In this document: in pieces, positions 1-5,117 of the stretch
How positions within the stretch are numbered: the stretch's first letter is position 1
How the letters are laid out: each line of letters begins with the position of its first letter
Assembly: GCA_002439805.1 (NCBI GenBank)
Contig: DJPQ01000059.1
Location: forward strand, 1 to 5,117
Reading direction: 5' to 3'
Source: Bacteroidales bacterium UBA6408
GTDB lineage: Bacteria > Bacteroidota > Bacteroidia > Bacteroidales > UBA932
DNA: 5,117 nt
Notes under the pieces: model-generated
Database searches by the model: none
What the model was told of the DNA's origin: nothing
Seen by the model: the letters and a program-made list of their open reading frames with translations, nothing else
Made by a program: the position numbers and the translations under genes

Positions 1-365
1 TCATAACCCCGAACCGCACGGAGACCCAGCTCATCACGGGCCTGCCGGTGACAAACGAGGAAGAGGCCGCGACTGCTGCCGAGGCGCTGGCGGAGAAGGG
101 CGTAAAGAATGTCGTGATAACCCTCGGCTCCAAGGGCGCGTATATCCTTTCTGAGGATTTCCGGGGAGTCATTCCTGCAAATCCGGTAAAGGCCGTCGAT
201 ACCACGGCTGCCGGCGACACTTTCAACGGAGCCCTCTGCGTGGCGCTTTCCGAAGGACGCAGCCTGCAGGAAGCCTGCCGTTTCGCGGCGAAGGCCTCCG
301 CAATATCGGTGACCCGCGCCGGAGCCCAGCCCTCAATCCCGTACAGAAACGAAATCACAGAATGA
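1..365 (+). CDS. rbsK: Ribokinase, PfkB family (C-terminal part, 5' end outside window)
   Basis: This is the last 120 residues of a cytoplasmic sugar kinase that would convert D-ribose plus ATP to ribose 5-phosphate, feeding the pentose phosphate pathway. The open frame runs from the window edge (first whole codon at 3), so the GTG at 48 is not the true start. Visible landmarks in order are the PfkB NxxE motif (NRTE, 12-23) in the context ITPNRTETQLITG, the nucleotide-site segment TLGSKG (120-137), and the second PfkB signature DTTAAGDTFNGA (198-233), whose Asp at 216-218 is the expected catalytic base. The AAGD form, and the tail SVTRAGAQPSIPYRNEI, closely resemble E. coli RbsK and favour ribokinase over fructokinase or adenosine kinase. 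Family members are about 300 aa, so roughly 180 residues lie upstream. It ends in tandem in-frame stops TGA TAA, 25 bases before the SusC gene, so it is probably co-transcribed with it. Substrate is inferred, not proven. Confidence 0.9.
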   Translation, partial: ITPNRTETQLITGLPVTNEEEAATAAEALAEKGVKNVVITLGSKGAYILSEDFRGVIPANPVKAVDTTAAGDTFNGALCVALSEGRSLQEACRFAAKASAISVTRAGAQPSIPYRNEITE

Positions 366-378
366 TAACCAATACAAT

Positions 379-390
379 CAGGGAATTATA
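379..390 (+). promoter_or_regulatory. A/T-rich translation leader of the SusC gene
   Basis: The bases just before the ATG at 391 are AGGGAATTATA. There is a short purine group (AGGGAA) about 5 bases from the start, followed by an A/T-rich stretch. Bacteroidota initiate largely through A/T-rich, unstructured leaders, so this fits the start chosen, which is also the start that gives an intact signal peptide. No TTTG / TAnnTTTG promoter of the Bacteroides type is visible in the 25-base gap. Confidence 0.4.
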
Positions 391-3300
391 ATGAAAAAGT
401 CTGGTTTTATACTCTCTGCGCTCTTGTCCCTCCTGTGTCTGGGAAGCGTCGCTTCGGCACAGACGGGACGGGTGAGCGGAACCGTGTCGGATGAGAACAT
501 GACTCCGATGACAGGTGCGGCCGTAGTTGTTCCCGGCACGCAGAAATACGCGATAACCGACATTGACGGCAAGTTTTCCATCGACGCTGCCAAGGGGGAG
601 ACGCTCCGCGTGTCCTACCTCGGCTACGATGACGCTGATGTGCCGGTGACGGATGCGGTGACCTACAATGTGACCCTCACCCCGTCCGCCGCTACTATGC
701 TTGACGAGACCGTGGTCATCGGCTACGGTACATCGACCAAGAAGGAGATAACCGGTTCGGTGACGAGCCTCAAGGCTGAGGATTTCGACAAGGGTGCGTT
801 TACCGACGCCTCCGCCCTGCTTCAGGGTAAGGTCGCCGGACTTTCCATAACAAATCCTAACGGCGCCGACCCGAACGGCTCAATGGAGATTCTGCTCCGG
901 GGAACGAATACGCTTTCGGCCGGTCAGGGACCTCTCGTGATTATCGACGGGGTGAGCGGAGCCGACATCCGCAGCATCAACTTTCAGGAGGTCGAGAGCA
1001 TCGACGTTCTCAAGGACGGCTCGGCCGCCGCGATTTACGGAACGAGGGGAACGAACGGCGTAATAATCATAACCACGAAGAGGGCGAAGGCCGGCAGGAC
1101 CTCAGTCGAGTATGACGGGCAGGCATCTGTTCAGACTGTGCTCTCCCGCGCAGTCCCCATGACCGCCGATGAATTCAAGTATGCGGTTGAGAACTACAAG
1201 CCGGCTCTTTCCTCCTCTCTCTACGGGGCGCAGACCGACTGGTTCAAGGAAGTCACGAGAACCCCATTCTCGCACCGCCACTCGCTTGCGGTTGCCGGAG
1301 GTTCGGAGGCCTTTTCCCACAGGACGACCCTGAACGTGGAGCAGAACCAGGGGCTTCTGAAGAACAACAACGCGCAGAAATATCTCATAAAGACCAACAT
1401 CCATCAGGACGCGCTTCAGGGATGGCTCAGCTTCGACTACAACCTGAGCTACGGCAAGCGGAAATATGAGGGAACCCGTACAGGAATTTTCCGTCAGGCC
1501 TTCTTCCACAACCCGACCGAGCCTGTTTATGACGAGACGGACACCGAGCACGGCGGCTACTACACCGTTCCTTCCATGGACTACTACAATCCCGTGGCGA
1601 TGCTCAACGAACGCAAGAGCGGCTACGATGTGGATAATGTGGCGGCAAACGGGCGCGCTACACTCAACATTCTGCCTGTCAAGGGGCTCAAATGGGACAA
1701 CTTTGTGTCGTGGACCATGGAGAACAGCCGCCACACGGATTATAAGACAAAGTATTATCCTGGAGAATGGGGACTCAACGGCTCCGCTGAAATCGGCAAT
1801 TCCAGAACGTCGGACATACAGTACGAAAGCACCCTCCAGTACAGCGGCAGCTTCGGGGGTCATTCCATTCAGGCCGTCCTCGGCTACTCCTATGAGGAGC
1901 AGAACTCCGACAGCTCGACCGCCGGCAACTATGACTTCGACACTGACTGGTTCGGCGTGAACAACCTCGGGGGGGGCAAGGCACTGTTAAGCGGAAATGC
2001 GACGCTTGATTCCTACAGGGAGTCGAACCGCTACATAGCCTTCTTCGGAAGGGTGATGTACAATTATGCAGAAAAGTACATCGCTTCCGTATCCCTTCGC
2101 CGCGACGGCTCGAGCCGTTTCGGGGCAAATAACAAATGGGGATGGTTCCCTGCCGTCAGCCTCGGATGGCGAATCTCGCAGGAGGATTTCCTGAAGAACG
2201 TGAAATGGCTTGACGAACTGAAGCTGCGCGCCGGCTTCGGAATGACCGGAAACCAGGACTTCGAGAACTACAAGTCCCTCTTCCTCATCAAGACCAGCGG
2301 TAACTTCTACTATGACGGCAAGTGGTCAACGGCATATGCCCCGGCGAGCAACGCCAACCCTGACCTTTCGTGGGAGAAAAAATCCGAGTACAATGTCGGA
2401 CTTGACTTCTCTTTCCTCAAGGGTCGTCTCAGCGGAACGGTTGACTACTACTATCGTCTGACCACAGACCTTCTCTACAACTACACGGTTCCGGTCCCTC
2501 CTTACGACTACTCGACCTTCTTCACGAACGTCGGAAAGATAAGCAACAGCGGAGTGGAAATCACTTTGAGCGGCGTGCCTGTCAAGACGAAGAACGTCTC
2601 ATGGCTCACCACCCTTACATTCGCGCACAACAGCAACAAGCTCATATCCTTCACCAACGACGAGTTCGCCGGACAGGAATACCGCATCGGCTGGCTCAAC
2701 ACACCTCTCGGCTGCTACTGCCAGCGTCTCATTGAGGGCGAGAGCATAGGTACGTTCTACGGCCCGGAATACGACGGGCTGAGGAGCAGCGGCACCATCA
2801 AGGTGAAGCAGGCCACCGAGAAGGAATGGGTGAAGCTCGGCAACGCCTACCCTATCTGCGACCTCGGCTGGAGCAATAACCTCAAGCTCTGGGATTTCAC
2901 GCTGAGCGCCACTTTCCGCGCCTCAATCGGAGGCAAGGCCTTCAACCAGATGAGGGCCGTCTATGAGTGCGTCAATGAACTCGGACTCAAGAATGTCCTC
3001 GCCAGCTGGCTCGACGAGCCTGAATACACCGGCAAGGTCGTCTATTGCTCCAAGTACATCGAGGACGCGTCCTTCCTCAAGCTCGACAATCTCACCCTCA
3101 GCTACAATGTTCCTCTGAAGAACAGGAACTTCGTCAAGAGCCTCGGCTTCTCGCTGACTGGCCAGAACCTTTTCGTGCTCACCGGCTACAAGGGAGTCGA
3201 TCCTGAGGTGCAGAGGAGCGGGCTCACTCCGGGCATCGAGGGGCTGAGCTACTATCCGAGAACGAGGGTATTCACGTTCGGCGCAAGCATCAAGTTTTAA
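391..3300 (+). CDS. SusC/RagA family TonB-dependent outer-membrane transporter
   Basis: Complete 969-aa outer-membrane importer, close to the usual SusC length of about 1000 aa. In order: a signal peptide (MKKSG, hydrophobic core, likely cleavage after Ala23 in SVASA-Q); a carboxypeptidase-regulatory-like beta domain at about 27-98 (GRVSGTVSDE... YAITDIDGKFSI); a TonB-box-like segment DETVVIGYGT at 105-114; a plug domain at about 117-232 with the SusC signatures PLVIIDGV (181-188) and VESIDVLKDGSAAAIYGTRG from 201; then a long beta-barrel ending in YYPRTRVFTFGASIKF with the terminal Phe typical of outer-membrane proteins. There is no STN domain between the signal peptide and the carboxypeptidase-like domain, so sigma/anti-sigma signalling through this transporter is unlikely; a separate regulator outside the window would be expected. 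The SusD partner follows after 26 bases. The ligand cannot be read from the sequence; the neighbouring ribokinase and ADP-ribosylglycohydrolase-like gene suggest a ribose-containing compound. Oddities are a G8 run at 1969-1976 and five clustered cysteines. Confidence 0.97.
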   Translation: MKKSGFILSALLSLLCLGSVASAQTGRVSGTVSDENMTPMTGAAVVVPGTQKYAITDIDGKFSIDAAKGETLRVSYLGYDDADVPVTDAVTYNVTLTPSAATMLDETVVIGYGTSTKKEITGSVTSLKAEDFDKGAFTDASALLQGKVAGLSITNPNGADPNGSMEILLRGTNTLSAGQGPLVIIDGVSGADIRSINFQEVESIDVLKDGSAAAIYGTRGTNGVIIITTKRAKAGRTSVEYDGQASVQTVLSRAVPMTADEFKYAVENYKPALSSSLYGAQTDWFKEVTRTPFSHRHSLAVAGGSEAFSHRTTLNVEQNQGLLKNNNAQKYLIKTNIHQDALQGWLSFDYNLSYGKRKYEGTRTGIFRQAFFHNPTEPVYDETDTEHGGYYTVPSMDYYNPVAMLNERKSGYDVDNVAANGRATLNILPVKGLKWDNFVSWTMENSRHTDYKTKYYPGEWGLNGSAEIGNSRTSDIQYESTLQYSGSFGGHSIQAVLGYSYEEQNSDSSTAGNYDFDTDWFGVNNLGGGKALLSGNATLDSYRESNRYIAFFGRVMYNYAEKYIASVSLRRDGSSRFGANNKWGWFPAVSLGWRISQEDFLKNVKWLDELKLRAGFGMTGNQDFENYKSLFLIKTSGNFYYDGKWSTAYAPASNANPDLSWEKKSEYNVGLDFSFLKGRLSGTVDYYYRLTTDLLYNYTVPVPPYDYSTFFTNVGKISNSGVEITLSGVPVKTKNVSWLTTLTFAHNSNKLISFTNDEFAGQEYRIGWLNTPLGCYCQRLIEGESIGTFYGPEYDGLRSSGTIKVKQATEKEWVKLGNAYPICDLGWSNNLKLWDFTLSATFRASIGGKAFNQMRAVYECVNELGLKNVLASWLDEPEYTGKVVYCSKYIEDASFLKLDNLTLSYNVPLKNRNFVKSLGFSLTGQNLFVLTGYKGVDPEVQRSGLTPGIEGLSYYPRTRVFTFGASIKF
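1969..1976 (+). repeat. G8 homopolymer tract inside the SusC gene
   Basis: Eight consecutive G residues encode Gly527-Gly528 and the first two bases of Gly529, in the barrel part of the transporter. Loss of one G would bring TAA at 1988-1990 into frame. Gain of one G would bring TGA at 2007-2009 into frame. Either slip would leave a protein of about 530-540 residues lacking most of the barrel. The tract is intact in this copy. Whether it varies in the population is unknown. Confidence 0.6.
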
Positions 3301-3320
3301 GGGCGCAAACACTAAATTCT

Positions 3321-3326
3321 AAGGAA
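3321..3326 (+). promoter_or_regulatory. Purine-rich AAGGAA directly abutting the SusD start codon
   Basis: AAGGAA touches the ATG at 3327 with no spacer. That is too close for a normal Shine-Dalgarno interaction, which needs about 5-9 bases. The start is instead supported by the lipoprotein signal peptide that begins there. The rest of the 26-base gap (3301-3326) shows no promoter or hairpin, consistent with SusC-SusD translational pairing on one mRNA. Confidence 0.3.
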
Positions 3327-4895
3327 ATGAAACGGATTTTCAAAATATCTGCGGCCGCGGCGCTGTTTGCCGCCGTGTCCTGCACAAACCTTGACGAGGA
3401 AATATATTCCCGTATTCCTAAGGACACGTTCCTCAGCGACGACGCGAATGTCGCCCTCTACACGGCGAGACCTTACACGGAACTGCAGAACTGGGGCTCC
3501 GAGCAGAGCATGATGACGCTCATCCTTCAGCTTTCCAACGAAGCCGCCATCCCGAGGGCATACAACGGAAGCTGGGCGGAGGCGAGGTACGGCGAACTCC
3601 AGAGGCACGCCATCCCTGCCGGAAACAAGCTCGTCCGCTGCGGATGGGACTTCTGCTTCGACGGCATCGCTGCCTGCAACGACGCGATATACGAACTTTC
3701 GAAGGTACCGGAGCAGTCCGAGACTGTGCTCAGGAGCACGGCCGAAATCAAGGTGCTGAGGGCATTCTACTACCTTCTCGCCGTTGACTGCTGGGGCAAT
3801 GTCCCTTATTCAATAAACAAGACCGAGACCGGCTATCCGGAGCAGAAGGACCGCAAGTTCATGCTGAAGTTCCTTGAAGACGAGATAAAGGAGAACATCG
3901 GCCTGCTTGACGAGAACGTCACCTCGGCGACCTACGGCAGGGTGACCAAGGGCGTGGCCCAGTTCCTTCTCGCGAAGATTTACCTCAACTCCGAGGAATG
4001 GACGGGCACTCCGCGCTACGACGAGGCCGAGGAGGTTTGCGGGGAAATCATGACGGGCGGGCATTACAGCCTTGCCTCCACATACGCGGCGAACTTCGCG
4101 ATAAACAACGAGAACGGCCCGGAGGCCATATTCGCAATCCCTCACAGCAGCGTCTATACGAACAACGCGTTCTACATCTATGTGATGACCTTCAACGACG
4201 ACCTTCAGAAAGCCTTTAACATAGGCGACACATGGAACGGCTCGCTGATGGCCCAGCCTGACTTCTTCGACTCCTACGAGCCGGGCGACACCCGCAAGGC
4301 CGACACGTGGCTGTTCGGACAGGTCTATAACCCGGACGGGACAAAGTACCAGTACAAGGAGGTCGTGATTGACGGCTCCGGGAACAAGCAGACCGTCCTC
4401 AAGGACTACATCCTGACAGGCTCGCCTATCGACGAGAGCAAATACACCGACGGAATCGGACGCTTCGAGGGCGCGAGAATCATCAAATGGCCTTATCAGA
4501 CCGACGGGACGCTCTCTTCCTATAAAATTTCGATGGAGAATGACTTCTATCTCATGAGATATTCCGACGTGGTGCTCATGTACGTCGAAGCTCTCGTGCG
4601 TCAGGGAAAGACCGCCGAGGCTGCGGCCGTTCCGGAGTTTGCGCGCATAAGGGAGCGTGCCGGACTTGCTCCGATGACCGCTTCTGAGCTCACTCTTGAC
4701 AACCTTCTGCTTGAGCGTCAGCACGAGCTCGCGCTGGAGGGCTGGTCACGTCAGGACCTCATCCGCTTCGGAAAATACACCGGGGCGTGGTGGGCTAAGC
4801 CGGAGGGCAAGGATTATATGAAACTGCTCCCTATTCCTGACCTGAGAAGAGGAGACAACCCGAATCTTCAGCAGAATGACGGATATGACAAATAA
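3327..4895 (+). CDS. SusD/RagB family nutrient-binding outer-membrane lipoprotein
   Basis: Complete 522-aa SusD-type protein, within the family's usual 500-600 aa. It forms the lid over its SusC partner and captures ligand at the cell surface. A lipoprotein signal peptide (MKRIFKISAAAALFAAVSC) puts the lipidated residue at Cys19. The following TNLDEE carries acidic residues close to the Cys, similar to the surface-export signals of Bacteroidota lipoproteins. The N-terminal SusD-like region spans about 20-220, including RAFYYLLAVDCWGNVPYS from 145 and TPR-type helices such as YGRVTKGVAQFLLAKIYLNSEEW. The C-terminal RagB/SusD region covers about 260-518, with RYSDVVLMYVEA from 411 and the conserved ERQHELALEGWSRQDLIRFGK from 463. 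It follows the SusC gene by 26 bases and ends in tandem in-frame stops TAA TGA. No truncation or frameshift is seen. The ligand is unknown; a nucleoside- or ribose-type ligand is inferred only from the neighbours. Confidence 0.97.
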   Translation: MKRIFKISAAAALFAAVSCTNLDEEIYSRIPKDTFLSDDANVALYTARPYTELQNWGSEQSMMTLILQLSNEAAIPRAYNGSWAEARYGELQRHAIPAGNKLVRCGWDFCFDGIAACNDAIYELSKVPEQSETVLRSTAEIKVLRAFYYLLAVDCWGNVPYSINKTETGYPEQKDRKFMLKFLEDEIKENIGLLDENVTSATYGRVTKGVAQFLLAKIYLNSEEWTGTPRYDEAEEVCGEIMTGGHYSLASTYAANFAINNENGPEAIFAIPHSSVYTNNAFYIYVMTFNDDLQKAFNIGDTWNGSLMAQPDFFDSYEPGDTRKADTWLFGQVYNPDGTKYQYKEVVIDGSGNKQTVLKDYILTGSPIDESKYTDGIGRFEGARIIKWPYQTDGTLSSYKISMENDFYLMRYSDVVLMYVEALVRQGKTAEAAAVPEFARIRERAGLAPMTASELTLDNLLLERQHELALEGWSRQDLIRFGKYTGAWWAKPEGKDYMKLLPIPDLRRGDNPNLQQNDGYDK

Positions 4896-4904
4896 TGATT
4901 TCAG

Positions 4905-4931
4905 GTTTCGCGAGTACGAAACACCGTTTTT
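4905..4931 (+). terminator. Possible weak hairpin plus T-run between SusD and the next gene
   Basis: GTTTCG (4905-4910) and CGAAAC (4917-4922) form a perfect 6-bp inverted repeat around a 6-base loop. An ACCG spacer separates it from a run of five T (4927-4931). G4904 could also pair with C4924 across a bulged A. The layout is like a small intrinsic terminator or attenuator, but the stem is short, the loop-to-T spacing is longer than ideal and the T-run is brief. It might lower expression of the downstream gene relative to SusC/SusD, or it may be chance. Confidence 0.25.
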
Positions 4932-4935
4932 AATT

Positions 4936-5117
4936 ATGAAGAAGAATCTGATATACCTGATCGCGTCGGCCTGCCTGTGTCTTTCCGCCTGCACCTCGGC
5001 TTCCAGGGACGAAAAGGCGATTTCATTCGACGAACTGCGGAGCAAGATTGCAGGCGCGTGGCTCGGACAGATGGTGGGGAACATCTACGGCCTTGAGTAC
5101 GAGAACAAGTTCATCGA
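4936..5117 (+). CDS. Putative ADP-ribosylglycohydrolase-family lipoprotein (N-terminal 60 aa, runs off window)
   Basis: The frame opens at ATG 4936 (MKKNLIYLIASACLCLSAC) and stays open to the edge. The first 19 residues are a lipoprotein signal peptide with lipobox LSAC and lipidated Cys19, so the protein is exported. After a short linker (TSASRDEKAISFDEL), residues 37-60 read KIAGAWLGQMVGNIYGLEYENKFI. Evenly spaced glycines (40, 44, 48, 52) followed by Glu56 match the first helix of the ADP-ribosylglycohydrolase (ARH/DraG) fold, as in the GxxxGDAxGAxxE opening of that family. These enzymes use bound Mg2+ to hydrolyse the N- or O-ribosyl bond of ADP-ribosylated substrates; the downstream metal-binding aspartates lie beyond the window, so activity cannot be judged. 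It sits 40 bases after the SusD gene, on the same strand, with an A/T-rich leader (TTTTTAATT) and no Shine-Dalgarno. Family assignment rests on a short segment and is good but not certain. Some relatives in this family act on other N-glycosidic substrates. Confidence 0.75.
   Translation, partial: MKKNLIYLIASACLCLSACTSASRDEKAISFDELRSKIAGAWLGQMVGNIYGLEYENKFI

Noticed and set aside
48..365. A short 105-aa gene starting at GTG 48
   Set aside because: The frame is open upstream to the window edge and that extra part encodes the conserved PfkB NxxE segment (12-23). This is therefore the tail of a longer ribokinase, not a small gene.
366..390. Promoter in the ribokinase-SusC gap
   Set aside because: The gap is only 25 bases and shows no TTTG / TAnnTTTG type Bacteroides promoter. 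The sequence supports read-through from upstream.
1102..1863. 253-codon antisense open frame opposite the SusC gene
   Set aside because: Same reasoning: it is fully inside a well-supported gene, its composition is low-information and it has no family signature.
1466..1960. 164-codon plus-strand frame inside the SusC gene
   Set aside because: It is an out-of-frame shadow rich in Thr, Ser, Arg and Pro. It ends just before the G8 tract, which raised the idea of a frameshift product, but the main frame is intact and homologous on both sides.
3810..4724. 304-codon antisense open frame opposite the SusD gene
   Set aside because: It lies wholly within a certain SusD coding region. The translation has no recognisable domain and is rich in Val, Leu, Arg and His, as expected for the reverse of a GC-rich gene. 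It has no plausible leader.
4746..5084. 112-codon antisense frame across the end of the SusD gene and the start of the next gene
   Set aside because: It overlaps two supported genes on the other strand, and its product resembles no known family.

Overview
The window reads as one plus-strand operon from a Bacteroidota (probably Bacteroidales) genome. The SusC/SusD pair, its lipoprotein and TonB-linked signatures, and the A/T-rich gene leaders without well-placed Shine-Dalgarno sequences all point to this phylum. Base composition is fairly GC-rich for the group (mid-50s percent, estimated by eye), closer to Alistipes-like or uncultured Rikenellaceae-type Bacteroidales than to AT-richer Bacteroides. 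The genus cannot be fixed from this sequence.

Layout: (1) positions 1-365 hold the C-terminal part of a ribokinase (PfkB family); (2) positions 391-3300 hold a complete SusC/RagA-type TonB-dependent outer-membrane transporter of 969 aa; (3) positions 3327-4895 hold a complete SusD/RagB-type surface lipoprotein of 522 aa; (4) from 4936 to the window edge is the N-terminal 60 residues of a lipoprotein whose first recognisable segment matches the start of the ADP-ribosylglycohydrolase family. Gaps are 25, 26 and 40 bases, all genes point the same way, and no convincing promoter is visible, so a single transcript is likely. No RNA gene, mobile element, CRISPR array or long non-coding stretch was found.

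How the genes may work together (inference): the SusC/SusD pair binds and imports a ligand across the outer membrane, the exported ADP-ribosylglycohydrolase-like lipoprotein cleaves an ADP-ribosyl or similar N-ribosyl bond outside the cytoplasm, and the ribokinase phosphorylates the released ribose. The ribokinase-SusC-SusD order resembles the known ribose utilisation (rus) locus of Bacteroides thetaiotaomicron. The families are known. What deserves attention is the combination, which suggests scavenging of ribose from nucleosides, NAD-like molecules or ADP-ribosylated material rather than from an ordinary polysaccharide. Smaller observations are an eight-G tract in susC where a one-base slip would truncate the protein, a small hairpin plus T-run between susD and the last gene, and a cluster of cysteines in the SusC C-terminal region.
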